Assembly (NCBI GenBank): GCA_024400955.1
Contig: JAKSLY010000001.1
Location: 186,001-250,000 of the forward strand
DNA length: 64,000 nt
Direction of reading: 5' to 3'
Source of the DNA: Treponema sp.
Lineage (GTDB): Bacteria; Spirochaetota; Spirochaetia; Treponematales; Treponemataceae
Below are positions 26,343 to 35,150 of this stretch, in pieces. Both the position numbers and the translations under genes were made by a program. The notes beneath the pieces are model-generated. The model worked only from the letters and a program-made list of their open reading frames with translations, was not told where the DNA came from and ran no database searches. Position 1 is the stretch's first letter. Every line of letters begins with the position of its first letter.

Positions 26343-26909
26343 ATGGCAGTAATGGGTATTTCGGGAATGGCCGTGACGGGAACAATGGGTGATACCAGGT
26401 CCGCACAGGATACGGCAGCATTGCAGAAGGAAGCCAACAAGTTTGCAGATCTCATTAAGAACATGCAGAAGAAAACGGCAATGGGCCTTAATGACAGCTC
26501 AGAGTCGGTAGCTTCCGTTTCTTCAAGTCAGATAAACCGCAACCATAAGCTTAACGGCGACTATACCCAGGGATTTTACGGAGCATTCACTTCTGAATCC
26601 GACAAAAATGCCAAGCCATCGGGATTTGCAGCCAATTCAAGAACTTCCAACGGCAAGATTCCAACAATCGACAAGACCTCCGAGCTTTACGAGCAGTCCA
26701 TGGAAATGGAAAACTACATGGTAAAGATGATGCTTTCTTCTATGAGGAACACGGTGCAGAAGTCTGAACTTTTTGGAAAGGAAAACGACTATGCAAGAAA
26801 AATGTACGAAGACATGATGTATGACAACATGGCAGAAAGCATGACAAAGAACGCATCCCTTGGAATTGCAGACCAGATTTACATTGAATTAAGCGGCCAG
26901 AGAAAATAG
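26343..26909 (+). CDS. FlgJ-like flagellar rod-binding protein
   Basis: 188 residues. The conserved rod-binding module is in the C-terminal half (SMEMENYMVKMMLSSMRNTVQKSEL, then YARKMYEDMMYDNMAESMTKN), preceded by a Ser/Asn-rich linker. No muramidase domain follows, which is the spirochaete form of FlgJ. It would help build the periplasmic flagellar rod. An agagg site is upstream. The gene is divergent from the MATE gene, and 28 bases separate it from the pseudouridine synthase. Confidence 0.85.
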   Translation: MAVMGISGMAVTGTMGDTRSAQDTAALQKEANKFADLIKNMQKKTAMGLNDSSESVASVSSSQINRNHKLNGDYTQGFYGAFTSESDKNAKPSGFAANSRTSNGKIPTIDKTSELYEQSMEMENYMVKMMLSSMRNTVQKSELFGKENDYARKMYEDMMYDNMAESMTKNASLGIADQIYIELSGQRK

Positions 26910-26937
26910 TCTCCAAGGCTGAACCCTTAAATTTAAA

Positions 26938-27867
26938 ATGAACAGAACCATATCAGTAGAAAAACCGGAACGTCTCGACGCTTTCTTGCGCAGGGAAATT
27001 CCGGTTTTGCTGTCTCAGGACCAGGTGTCCAACAGCAAGATCCGCCGCCTTGTAATGGCAGGAAAGATTTTTGTAAACGGAAGGCAGTGCAGGGTGCCGG
27101 CCTTTGAACTTCGCCCCGGTGCAAGGGTTTCCATAGAGCTTGATGAAGAAAAGTTCAATTATGAAAAACAGCCTGACGACATTGATTTTACTCTTACGGA
27201 AAAGGACGTTCTCTTTGAAGATGAGGACCTTATAATAGTAAACAAGCCTGCATTTTTGCCAACGGAAGAAACCATGGTTAAGGACCGGAAGAACCTTCAT
27301 CAGTGCGTGGTGGATTACCTTTGGTCCAAGAATCCCGGATTACGCAATACTCCCTATGCCGGAATAATGCACAGGCTTGACCGTGAGACAAGCGGTGCCA
27401 TTCTTTTTACAAAGACCCGTCAGGTAAACAAGGCGATTTCCGAGATTTTTCAGGGCAGGGAACTTAAGAAAATCTACACTGCCAAGGTTACGGCAAAAAA
27501 AAATCCAGCAGATGCGAAGGGCTTCCCGAAGGAATTTTCAGTTGACAATTTTATTGGAAGAATAAGTTCAAAATCCAGCCGCTGCACCATAGGGGTGTTG
27601 CCGGAATCCAAGGGCGGCCAGAGGGCATGGACAGATTTTGAGCTGATTAAGGCTGAAGGAAATTCTGCATGGTACCGCTGCATTCTTCACACTGGAAGAA
27701 CCCATCAGATTCGCGTTCACCTTTCCTTGCGTGGAATGCCCATTGAAGGCGATGTTCTTTACGGGGGAATCCAGTCGGACAGGATAAAGCTGCATTCCAC
27801 GGTTCTGGAATTCATTCATCCTGTCACGGGAAAAATCATTTCCATCAACTGCAATCCAGAATTCTAG
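26938..27867 (+). CDS. RluA-family pseudouridine synthase
   Basis: 309 residues. The N-terminal S4 RNA-binding domain (DAFLRREIPVLLSQDQVSNSKIRRLVMAGKIFVNG, about 15-55) is followed by a catalytic domain with MHRLDRETSGAILF (catalytic Asp) and the C-terminal RTHQIRVHLSLRGMPI block. It makes pseudouridine in rRNA or tRNA; the RluC/RluD choice is not decidable here. The nearest upstream gene, flgJ-like, ends 28 bases before it. No + strand terminator follows; a hairpin at 27888-27909 reads as a terminator only on the minus strand. Confidence 0.93.
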   Translation: MNRTISVEKPERLDAFLRREIPVLLSQDQVSNSKIRRLVMAGKIFVNGRQCRVPAFELRPGARVSIELDEEKFNYEKQPDDIDFTLTEKDVLFEDEDLIIVNKPAFLPTEETMVKDRKNLHQCVVDYLWSKNPGLRNTPYAGIMHRLDRETSGAILFTKTRQVNKAISEIFQGRELKKIYTAKVTAKKNPADAKGFPKEFSVDNFIGRISSKSSRCTIGVLPESKGGQRAWTDFELIKAEGNSAWYRCILHTGRTHQIRVHLSLRGMPIEGDVLYGGIQSDRIKLHSTVLEFIHPVTGKIISINCNPEF

Positions 27868-27877
27868 CAGGGAAAGC

Positions 27878-27909
27878 AAAAAAAAGACCCTCTCAGTAAA
27901 CTGAAAGGG
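27878..27909 (-). terminator. Rho-independent terminator of tRNA-Arg
   Basis: On the minus strand a 10-base stem (ccctttcagt with actgagaggg, one G-T pair) with 2-base spacer is followed by eight T. It lies just downstream of the tRNA-Arg gene. Confidence 0.85.
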
Positions 27910-27913
27910 CAAG

Positions 27914-27988
27914 TGACGCTAGGCGGGCTCGAACCGTCGACCCTCTGCTTAGAAGGCAGATGCTCTAATCCAGCTGAGCTATAGCGCC
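27914..27988 (-). tRNA. tRNA-Arg (anticodon TCT)
   Basis: 75-base cloverleaf read on the minus strand. Acceptor ggcgcta pairs with tagcgtc, D-arm gctc/gagc, anticodon stem tctgc/gcaga with loop cttctaa (anticodon TCT, decoding AGA), T-loop ttcgagc. The 3' CCA is not encoded. The T-stem gacgg/ccgcc has one A-C mismatch at its second pair. Confidence 0.95.
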
Positions 27989-28000
27989 ATCGGTTCAAAT

Positions 28001-28029
28001 AAGATACTGCTTTTGCCCTTTAGTGTCAA
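28001..28029 (-). promoter_or_regulatory. tRNA-Arg promoter
   Basis: Minus strand TTGACA (28029-28024), 17-base spacer, TATCTT (28006-28001); the tRNA begins 12 bases further. Confidence 0.7.
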
Positions 28030-28087
28030 GATGAAGCCTGTCTCCCGGCATAAACTTTTCCTTAACAGAAGAATTTCTTCCATATAT

Positions 28088-28116
28088 TTGCATTATTGAC
28101 CGGAAATTAGTATATT
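28088..28116 (+). promoter_or_regulatory. sufCBD promoter
   Basis: TTGCAT (28088-28093), 17-base spacer, TATATT (28111-28116). It predicts a leader of roughly 44 bases with an aaggat site before sufC. Confidence 0.55.
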
Positions 28117-28166
28117 ATAGGCAAACTTTTTGATTGCGTTTGAATTTCATTTTTAAGGATAATTTT

Positions 28167-29009
28167 ATGGCACTTGTAGAAATACAGAATTTGAGCACGG
28201 CTGTTGGCGACAAGCAGATTTTGAAGAATATAAATCTTTCCATCAATCCTGGGGAAACTCATGTTCTCATGGGACCTAACGGAGCTGGAAAGTCTACCCT
28301 TGGCTATACCCTCATGGGCAGCCCTGAATATTCCGTTACCGGCGGAAAGATTGTTTTTGACGGGGAAGACATTACGGATAGCGGTGCCGATGTTCGTGCC
28401 AAGAAGGGTATTTTCCTTAGCTTTCAGGAGCCCCTTGAAGTTCCTGGAGTTTCCCTTGAGTCATTCATTCGTTCCAGCATGCAGCAGGTTACGGGTCAGA
28501 AGATCAAGCTGATGCAGTTTGCCAAGGACCTTGAAAAGAACATGGATTTTCTCAAGATGGCCCATTCATACGCAGAACGCGACCTTAACGTGGGATTTTC
28601 CGGCGGCGAAAAGAAGAAGAGCGAGATCCTTCAGCTTTTGATGCTTAAGCCTAAGTTTGCAATCCTTGACGAGACGGACAGCGGTCTTGATGTTGATGCA
28701 TGCCGCATTGTTAGCGCAGGCATTGCTGAATACATGAAGAGCTGTGGCGGTTCCCTTTTGATCATTACCCATTCCACAAGAATTCTTGAAAGCCTTACGG
28801 TTGACCACACCCACATCATGGTTAAGGGCAATCTGGTTCATTCCGGTGACGGTACATTGATTGAAAAGATCAACAGGGAAGGATTTGACCAGTTCATTCC
28901 TCAGGAAGTCAAGGATGCCGAACGCAAGGAAAAGCTTGCTGCTGCTGCAAAGGCTGCCATGGACGCAATCAAGAATTCCGTTAAGAAAGAAGATATTTTG
29001 GACAAGTAG
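28167..29009 (+). CDS. sufC: Fe-S cluster assembly ATPase SufC
   Basis: 280 residues from ATG 28167 (MALVEIQNLSTAVGD), preceded by taaggat. ABC-type ATPase: Walker A GPNGAGKST, signature FSGGEKKKSEIL, Walker B FAILDETDSGLDVDA, H-loop ITHSTRI. The DETDSGLD block is the SufC-specific feature. It drives conformational change of the SufBCD scaffold. The tail after residue 245 is charged and Ala/Lys-rich. Seventeen bases separate it from sufB. Confidence 0.97.
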   Translation: MALVEIQNLSTAVGDKQILKNINLSINPGETHVLMGPNGAGKSTLGYTLMGSPEYSVTGGKIVFDGEDITDSGADVRAKKGIFLSFQEPLEVPGVSLESFIRSSMQQVTGQKIKLMQFAKDLEKNMDFLKMAHSYAERDLNVGFSGGEKKKSEILQLLMLKPKFAILDETDSGLDVDACRIVSAGIAEYMKSCGGSLLIITHSTRILESLTVDHTHIMVKGNLVHSGDGTLIEKINREGFDQFIPQEVKDAERKEKLAAAAKAAMDAIKNSVKKEDILDK

Positions 29010-29026
29010 TTTTAGGAAGAATATAG

Positions 29027-30442
29027 ATGTCAAACGAGAAGACTAAAGTCAATGAGATAGACCAAAGCCTTTACGATTTCCGCTATGAGGAAAAGGACGA
29101 GGATTTTTACAAGATTCGCGCCGGGCTTGACGACAGCATCGTGGAAAAACTCAGCCAGGACAAGGACGACCCTGAGTGGATGAGGGAATTCCGCCTTAAG
29201 TCCCTTCATCTTTTTAACGAGATCAAGGAACCGGAGTGGGGCCCGGACATTCACGACCTGGACATTCAGAAGATTGTTACCTATGTCAAGGCAAAGACGG
29301 ACATGGCCCAGTCGTGGGATGATGTTCCAGAGGACATAAAGAACACCTTTGAAAAGCTTGGAATTCCTGAGGCAGAAAGGGCAAGTCTTGCAGGTGTTGG
29401 TGCCCAGTACGACAGTGAGGTTGTATACCACAATGTTCAGGAAGACGTGGCAGCCCAGGGTGTAATTTACACCGACTTTGAATCGGCACTTAAGTCTGAG
29501 GAATGGGGACCCATGGTTAAGGAATACTTCATGCACCTGGTTCCACCGACAGACCACAAGTTTGCCGCATTGCACGGAGCCGTCTGGTCGGGCGGTTCCT
29601 TTGTCTATGTTCCAAAGAACGTTAAGGTAAAGATTCCGTTGCAGTCATACTTCAGGTTGAATGCAGCAGGGGCCGGGCAGTTTGAACATACCCTCATCAT
29701 CGTTGACGAAGGGGCAGACTTGCACTTTATCGAGGGATGTTCCGCTCCAAAATACAATGTTGCAAACCTTCATGCAGGATGCGTTGAGCTTTACGTAAAG
29801 AAGAATGCACGCTTGAGATATTCCACAATAGAAAACTGGTCAAAGAACATGTACAACCTTAACACCAAGCGTGCCATCGTTGAAGAAAACGGTCGCATGG
29901 AATGGGTAAGCGGTTCCTTTGGCAGCCACATCGGATGCCTTTATCCTGCAACAATCCTTAAGGGGGATAATTCTTCCGTGGAATTTACGGGCATCACCTT
30001 TGCCGGCAAGGGACAGGATCTTGATACGGGGGCAAAGATGGTTCACATCGGAAAGAACACAAGCACCGTCATCAATACAAAGTCCATCTCTAAGGACGGG
30101 GGAAAATGCACCTACAGAAGTTCCATTGTCGTAAACAAGGGTGCTACCAATTCCAAGGCAAGCGTTGACTGTTCTTCTCTCATGCTTGATGACAGGAGCG
30201 TTTCCGATACGGTTCCAGCCATGAACGTAATGACTGACGACTGCGACATTGGTCACGAGGCAAAAATCGGGCGCATTTCCAACAAGGCCATTTTCTACCT
30301 CATGAGCCGCGGCATTCCGGAAGAGGATGCTCGTGCAATGATCGTAAGCGGATTTGCAAATCCTGTAAGCAAGGAACTTCCCCTTGAATATGCCGTTGAG
30401 ATGAACAACCTTATTCAGCTGGAAATGAAGGGGAACACATAA
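29027..30442 (+). CDS. sufB: Fe-S cluster assembly scaffold SufB
   Basis: 471 residues. Typical SufB landmarks: VYHNVQEDVAAQGVIYTDFESAL, FVYVPKNVKVKIPLQSYFRLN, the YNVANLHAGCVELYV segment and C-terminal SRGIPEEDARAMIVSGFA. It is the scaffold on which the nascent [Fe-S] cluster is built with SufC and SufD in the cytoplasm. Normal length. It is the middle gene of sufCBD. Confidence 0.97.
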   Translation: MSNEKTKVNEIDQSLYDFRYEEKDEDFYKIRAGLDDSIVEKLSQDKDDPEWMREFRLKSLHLFNEIKEPEWGPDIHDLDIQKIVTYVKAKTDMAQSWDDVPEDIKNTFEKLGIPEAERASLAGVGAQYDSEVVYHNVQEDVAAQGVIYTDFESALKSEEWGPMVKEYFMHLVPPTDHKFAALHGAVWSGGSFVYVPKNVKVKIPLQSYFRLNAAGAGQFEHTLIIVDEGADLHFIEGCSAPKYNVANLHAGCVELYVKKNARLRYSTIENWSKNMYNLNTKRAIVEENGRMEWVSGSFGSHIGCLYPATILKGDNSSVEFTGITFAGKGQDLDTGAKMVHIGKNTSTVINTKSISKDGGKCTYRSSIVVNKGATNSKASVDCSSLMLDDRSVSDTVPAMNVMTDDCDIGHEAKIGRISNKAIFYLMSRGIPEEDARAMIVSGFANPVSKELPLEYAVEMNNLIQLEMKGNT

Positions 30443-30477
30443 AATTACGAGACAAACTCAGGTTGAGGAGTTTAATA

Positions 30478-31497
30478 ATGAAGGTAAATAATTTTCCATC
30501 TTTGACATGGAACTTTTTGAACATAAACAGCACGACCCTTGATGTGGATTTTGATTCCTTCCCGGTTCTTGACAATGAGACCTTGGCCGGAAAGCTTGGG
30601 TTTGATTACAGGTCCATCGAGACAGGCCTTGGCCGGGAATTTGACGGTTTTCTTGATGAACTCCATGAAAAAAAGGGTGGCGCACCTGCATATTTTGAGG
30701 TTGAAAAGGGCAGCCGTGACACCGTCCACAAGATTGATTTTTCACCGGATTCGGACAATGTTCTTAGCGATGTGGTGGTCAATGCCCTTGAAGGTTCTGA
30801 TTCAACCTTTATCCTTGTGTACGAAGGAAATGCCGGCACTCTTGGTTCCCGCGTAAGGCTTAACCTTGAGGAAAATGCCCATGTTCACCTTGTTACGGTT
30901 AACATGCTTGGGAACAAGGGAATTCACTTTAATTCAATTGGGTCAAGGTGCGCTGACAATGCCCATGTGGAGATTACGGAACTTGAACTTGGTGGCAGCA
31001 ATGTCTATACGGGAACATACAATGACCTTGCAGGCTACAGGAGCCGCTTTACGGGCAGGCTTTCCTATGTGGTAAGGAAGGATGGCCAGCTTGACATAAA
31101 CCAGGTTGCACATCAGACCGGTCGCAGCACTGAAAGCCATTTTACAGTTGACGGTGTTCTGATGGATAATGCACGCAAGACTTGGCGCGGTACCATTGAC
31201 TTTAAGCGCGGCTGCGTTGATGCAGTTGGGGATGAGCAGGAAGACGTCCTTCTCCTTAATCCTGATGTTGTAAACAAGTCCCTGCCGGTGATTCTCTGTG
31301 ATGAAGAGGCAGTTGAGGGAAGGCATGGATGTTCCATCGGCAAGCTTGACATGGAGAAGCTTTTCTACATGCAAAGCCGCGGCATCGATGAGGAGACTGC
31401 CAGATCATTGCTTACAAAGGCAAAGGTTTACAAGGTTTCCCGCTTTATTGATGATGAGGAACTTTGCAGCAGGATTAATGATTTTATTGAAAACTAG
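30478..31497 (+). CDS. sufD: Fe-S cluster assembly protein SufD
   Basis: 339 residues from ATG 30478 with gaggag 7 bases upstream; the frame also opens at TTG 30463 inside that site, which is unlikely. It shares the beta-helix fold with SufB (RKDGQLDINQVAHQTGRSTESHFTVDGVLMD) and ends with the QSRGIDEETARSLLTKAKV block. It partners SufB and SufC. No sufS, sufU or sufE is present in this window, so the sulfur donor must be encoded elsewhere. Confidence 0.94.
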   Translation: MKVNNFPSLTWNFLNINSTTLDVDFDSFPVLDNETLAGKLGFDYRSIETGLGREFDGFLDELHEKKGGAPAYFEVEKGSRDTVHKIDFSPDSDNVLSDVVVNALEGSDSTFILVYEGNAGTLGSRVRLNLEENAHVHLVTVNMLGNKGIHFNSIGSRCADNAHVEITELELGGSNVYTGTYNDLAGYRSRFTGRLSYVVRKDGQLDINQVAHQTGRSTESHFTVDGVLMDNARKTWRGTIDFKRGCVDAVGDEQEDVLLLNPDVVNKSLPVILCDEEAVEGRHGCSIGKLDMEKLFYMQSRGIDEETARSLLTKAKVYKVSRFIDDEELCSRINDFIEN

Positions 31498-31507
31498 GCT
31501 TTTGGCC

Positions 31508-31534
31508 TTGACTAAGTATTTAAAAATATATAAT
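31508..31534 (+). promoter_or_regulatory. tRNA-Lys promoter
   Basis: TTGACT (31508-31513) with TATAAT (31529-31534) at a 15-base spacing, or TAATAT (31531-31536) at 17. It lies between sufD and the tRNA. Confidence 0.45.
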
Positions 31535-31560
31535 ATATATCCACGTTCTTTTGAACGGAT

Positions 31561-31633
31561 GGGCTATTAGCTCAGGTGGTAGAGCACCGCCCTTTTAAGG
31601 CGGCTGTCTGCAGTTCGAGTCTGCAATAGCTCA
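31561..31633 (+). tRNA. tRNA-Lys (anticodon TTT)
   Basis: 73-base cloverleaf: acceptor gggctat/atagctc, D-arm gctc/gagc, anticodon stem ccgcc/ggcgg with loop cttttaa (anticodon TTT), T-loop ttcgagt with stem gcag/ctgc. The CCA end is not encoded. Confidence 0.96.
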
Positions 31634-31637
31634 CATG

Positions 31638-31670
31638 AGGCACTGGTTGTAAAGCTGGTGCCTTTTTTTA
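31638..31670 (+). terminator. Terminator after tRNA-Lys
   Basis: Stem aggcac (31638-31643) with gtgcct (31658-31663), then seven T. Confidence 0.8.
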
Positions 31671-31789
31671 TGCACTGAATTCTTCCCTAAATCCGGTATT
31701 TTTCTCTAAAAAATCCATTATTCTTTCGTTTGTGTTGGTTTTCTGGCGATTTCCGTATTATAATTCTTGGGGTAGGGAGTATAAGCACT

Positions 31790-33397
31790 GTGAATTTGTC
31801 TAGAAAGCAAAAGGCCATAATTGGACTTGTTCTGTCCGTTTTTTTGATAGTTTTCCTGGAAATCATGATAAGCAATCTTTCCAGGCATGGTCTGACTCCT
31901 TTTAACGGTGCTGTTTTTGCCATGCAGGTTGCCATCTGTCTTCTTATGCTTCGCATTCATCCCAAATATGGCGGCTTCCTTGCAAATTCCATCATTTTAA
32001 TTGACCTGTTTTATCTAGTATTTCAGCTTGTCTTTCAAAAGAGGATGTATGTTCTTCCTGGTGTTGCCAACTGCATTGTCTTTACCGTTTCAATCTTCAA
32101 TCTTTCCCGTCTCATCCAGAGAAAGCAGTCTGAGATTCTTACGGATGAACTTACGGGCCTTCTTAACAACAGGGGATTGAACCAGTACATTCAGGATAAG
32201 ATTGATTCAAAGTCAGGCTTTTTTGTCATCGATATTGAACTTAAGGATTTTAGCCTGATTCACGGAAATTATGGCCATGAACTTGCGGAAAAGGTGCTTG
32301 TAACCATCGGTTCAATGATCAGCAAGGAAATTGGCAGAAGCGGTAAGGTGGCAAGAGTCAATTCTGCGGAATTCATCATTGTTGTTGACAGCACGAGCTT
32401 CCCAAGGGAAAAGGTTATTGACTATATTCTTCAGTGGAACAAGAAGAAGATTTCCATCATGCCTGGAATGGATCCCATCGAATGCTACCAGAAATTCAAT
32501 GTCGGCATAGTTGAGTCCAGCGGCAGAAAAATGACATGCGAGGAGATTCTTTCTGCAGCGGACATTGCAAAATACAATGCGGGAAAGAAGCTTGGCACTC
32601 ATTATGAATTCTATGATCCATACATGAAGGAATTCATCGAGAAGGGCATTGAGATGGAAAAGATCATCCACAGGGGACTTGACGGCAGCTGGTTCTACAT
32701 GATGTATCAGCCCCAGTATACCCTTGCGGAAAAAAAGCTCAGGGGATTTGAATCCCTTATCCGTATGAAGACCCCGGATGGAAAATTCGTAAGCCCTGGT
32801 GAATTCATTCCCGTTGCGGAAAAGACAGACCTTATCATGCTCATCGATGAATACGTTATCAATCAGGTTATGGCTGACCTTCGCGAATATGTTCTTGAGC
32901 ACGATGATGTTGTTGTATCCGTCAACGTTTCCGCAAAGAACATTTCCAAGGTCGACTTTGCAGACCGCGTAATTGATCTTCTTAAAAAGCACGATTTTCC
33001 TGCCAAGAACCTTGAGGTTGAAATTACTGAATACTGCATCATGAATTCCATCGACATTACCCTTGGAAACATTGAAAAGCTTCATGCTGCCGGTGTTCAG
33101 ATTGCCCTTGATGACTTTGGTACGGGATATTCATCATTGAGCTATCTTACAAAGATTCCCGTTGACCTTATGAAAATCGACAAGAGCCTTGTTGATGAAA
33201 TTGAAAAGGACGAATCAAGCCTTAACTTTGTAAAGTCTGTTGTTACAATCGGCCACGGAATTGGCTGTGAGGTTATTTGCGAAGGTGTCGAGGCGGAAAC
33301 GCAGCTTGATCTTCTGAAGAAGGCGGACGTTGACTTTATCCAGGGTTATGTCTGGGGAAAGCCCCTCATGCTCGCCGATGCAAAGAATATGGGATGA
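31790..33397 (+). CDS. EAL-domain cyclic-di-GMP phosphodiesterase with degenerate GGDEF
   Basis: 535 residues from GTG 31790, behind a gtaggga site; TATAAT at 31759-31764 with TTGGTT 18 bases upstream gives a likely promoter. Four membrane helices (about 9-28, 38-55, 62-82, 90-108) anchor a GGDEF-like domain. Its signature position reads NSAEF (about 191-195), so cyclase activity is not expected. The EAL domain keeps the key residues: ESL (Glu321), NVSAKN (Asn379), EITEYC, DDFGTGYSS (Asp441, Asp442), the MKIDKSLV Lys, EGVEAE and the final Q-G-Y-x-W-G-K-P. So it is probably an active phosphodiesterase for c-di-GMP whose GGDEF may serve as a GTP sensor. Confidence 0.9.
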   Translation: MNLSRKQKAIIGLVLSVFLIVFLEIMISNLSRHGLTPFNGAVFAMQVAICLLMLRIHPKYGGFLANSIILIDLFYLVFQLVFQKRMYVLPGVANCIVFTVSIFNLSRLIQRKQSEILTDELTGLLNNRGLNQYIQDKIDSKSGFFVIDIELKDFSLIHGNYGHELAEKVLVTIGSMISKEIGRSGKVARVNSAEFIIVVDSTSFPREKVIDYILQWNKKKISIMPGMDPIECYQKFNVGIVESSGRKMTCEEILSAADIAKYNAGKKLGTHYEFYDPYMKEFIEKGIEMEKIIHRGLDGSWFYMMYQPQYTLAEKKLRGFESLIRMKTPDGKFVSPGEFIPVAEKTDLIMLIDEYVINQVMADLREYVLEHDDVVVSVNVSAKNISKVDFADRVIDLLKKHDFPAKNLEVEITEYCIMNSIDITLGNIEKLHAAGVQIALDDFGTGYSSLSYLTKIPVDLMKIDKSLVDEIEKDESSLNFVKSVVTIGHGIGCEVICEGVEAETQLDLLKKADVDFIQGYVWGKPLMLADAKNMG

Positions 33398-33403
33398 AAA
33401 TGT

Positions 33404-33432
33404 TTGCATTATAAATGTAATTGTGGTATACT
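33404..33432 (+). promoter_or_regulatory. xylB promoter
   Basis: TTGCAT (33404-33409), 17-base spacer, TATACT (33427-33432). The predicted start near 33439 leaves a leader of about 75 bases containing a hairpin. Confidence 0.6.
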
Positions 33433-33442
33433 GTTCTAGTCC

Positions 33443-33489
33443 ATTCTGCTCTAGGGCGATGGCATAGTTCAGCCTGGAAAGGGCAGAAT
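33443..33489 (+). promoter_or_regulatory. Structured leader of xylB
   Basis: Seven-base stem attctgc (33443-33449) with gcagaat (33483-33489) encloses about 33 bases with possible inner GGC/GCC pairs. It precedes the Shine-Dalgarno tggagga. I cannot match it to a known riboswitch class. Confidence 0.4.
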
Positions 33490-33514
33490 TCAGCATGATA
33501 TTTTGGAGGAACCA

Positions 33515-35002
33515 ATGAAAACTGTAGCTGGTATCGACATGGGAACACAGAGCATGAAGGTTGTGCTCTATGATTATGAAAACAAGAAGACTGTTGAATC
33601 TTCTTCATGTCCAATTGACCTTATTTCTGAAAACGACGGAACCCGTGAGCAGAAGACCGAGTGGTACAAGAATGCCATGGAAGTTTGTTTCGGTAAGCTT
33701 TCTGCAGAGGGAAAGGCAACAATCCAGGCCCTTGGCGTTTCAGGTCACCAGCATGGTTTTGTTCCACTTGATGCAAATGGGGAAGCCCTTTATAACGTAA
33801 AGCTTTGGAACGACACTTCTACTGTTGAAGAATGCAAGATCATTACTGATGCTCTCGGCGGCAACGATAAGGCTGTTGAAGAAGTACAGAACTACATTCT
33901 TCCTGGCTTTACTGCTCCAAAAATTCTTTGGCTCAAGCGCCACAAGCCGGAACTTTATGAAAAGCTTGCATACATCATGCTTCCTCATGACTACCTTAAC
34001 TATCTCCTGACCGGTGATTATGTAATGGAACAGGGTGATGCTTCGGGAACAGCACTTTTCAATTCAAAGGAAAAGAACTGGTCAAAGAAGGCATGTGATG
34101 CTATTGATGCAGGACTTCTTTCAAAGCTTCCTAAGTTCATTGCCGATGATGAACCTGCAGGAAAGGTTAGTGCAAAGTGTGCAGCATGGCTTGGCATTCC
34201 TGAAGGCGTTCCTGTTTCTGCAGGTGGCGGCGACAACATGATGTCTGCCATTGGTACCGGTGTAGTAAAGAGCGGTACCCTTACAATGTCAATGGGAACT
34301 TCCGGTACACTTTACGGTTTCAGCGACAAGTCTGTTGCAGATCCTGCAAGTGGAATTTCCGGTTTCTGTTCTTCTACAGGCGGTTACCTCCCGTTGCTTT
34401 GTACAATGAACTGTACTGTAGCTTCTGAAGAAATTCGCGCACTTCTTGAACTTGACGTTAAGGCTTTTGATGCAGAAGCAGAAAAGGCAAAGCCTGGTTG
34501 TGACGGCGTTTATGTTCTCCCATTCTTCAATGGAGAAAGAACTCCAAACCTTCCTCACGGAAAGGCAAGCATTACAGGCATGACAACTGCCAACTGCAAC
34601 CGTGCAAACATCGCACGTGCTGCCCTTGAAAGTGCAGTATACTCAATGCGCGGCGGTCTTGATTCATTCAAGGCTCACGGCTTTGTTGCAAAGGAACTCC
34701 GCCTTACTGGTGGTGGAGCAAAGAGCCCTGTATGGAGACAGATTGTTGCAGACATCATGAACCTTCCTGTTAAGGTTCCTGCAAGTTCTGAAGCTGCAGC
34801 CTTTGGTGGTGCACTCCAGGCACTCTGGTGTCTTAAGAAGGCAGAAGGTGCTCCAGTTTCAATGGAAGCTCTTGCAGATGAGCATGTTCTCATTGATGAA
34901 TCAAAGACAACTCTTCCAAAGGCAGAAAATGTTTCTGCTTATGATGAGGCATACAAGGAATACACAAAACTTGTTGAACAGCTTTCTCCATTGTATATGT
35001 AA
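33515..35002 (+). CDS. xylB: Xylulokinase
   Basis: 495 residues from ATG 33515 with ggagga 7 bases upstream. FGGY-family kinase: N-terminal GIDMGTQSMKVVLYD, GVSGHQHGFVPLD, and C-terminal LRLTGGGAKSPVWRQIVADIMNLPV. It phosphorylates D-xylulose to xylulose 5-phosphate, feeding the pentose phosphate pathway and, indirectly, DXP-type metabolism. GHQHG is typical of xylulokinase in this family rather than glycerol kinase. Codon choice is more biased than in neighbours (as in pgi and rplS), suggesting high expression. Neither xylA nor xylose transport genes are next to it, so it stands alone between its own promoter and terminator. Confidence 0.92.
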   Translation: MKTVAGIDMGTQSMKVVLYDYENKKTVESSSCPIDLISENDGTREQKTEWYKNAMEVCFGKLSAEGKATIQALGVSGHQHGFVPLDANGEALYNVKLWNDTSTVEECKIITDALGGNDKAVEEVQNYILPGFTAPKILWLKRHKPELYEKLAYIMLPHDYLNYLLTGDYVMEQGDASGTALFNSKEKNWSKKACDAIDAGLLSKLPKFIADDEPAGKVSAKCAAWLGIPEGVPVSAGGGDNMMSAIGTGVVKSGTLTMSMGTSGTLYGFSDKSVADPASGISGFCSSTGGYLPLLCTMNCTVASEEIRALLELDVKAFDAEAEKAKPGCDGVYVLPFFNGERTPNLPHGKASITGMTTANCNRANIARAALESAVYSMRGGLDSFKAHGFVAKELRLTGGGAKSPVWRQIVADIMNLPVKVPASSEAAAFGGALQALWCLKKAEGAPVSMEALADEHVLIDESKTTLPKAENVSAYDEAYKEYTKLVEQLSPLYM

Positions 35003-35030
35003 TTGCAGGATAAAGCTTTAGCTTGATGAG

Positions 35031-35060
35031 GGGCTGCTGAATTTCAGTGGCCCTTTTTTT
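35031..35060 (+). terminator. Terminator after xylB
   Basis: Stem gggctgctga/tcagtggccc (35031-35053) with short atttc loop, one mismatched step, followed by T7. Confidence 0.85.
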
Positions 35061-35150
35061 ATGGACTGTGTCCCAGTGCTGGAGCAGCTCATGGCATGGC
35101 CTTTTACAAACATTTGCCATTTCATTATAATTTACTTCGAGGCTTTTATT

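Noticed and set aside
33439-33514. Fluoride riboswitch in the xylB leader
   Set aside because: A GGGCGATG start is present but the downstream hairpin and conserved 3' part of the crcB motif are missing.
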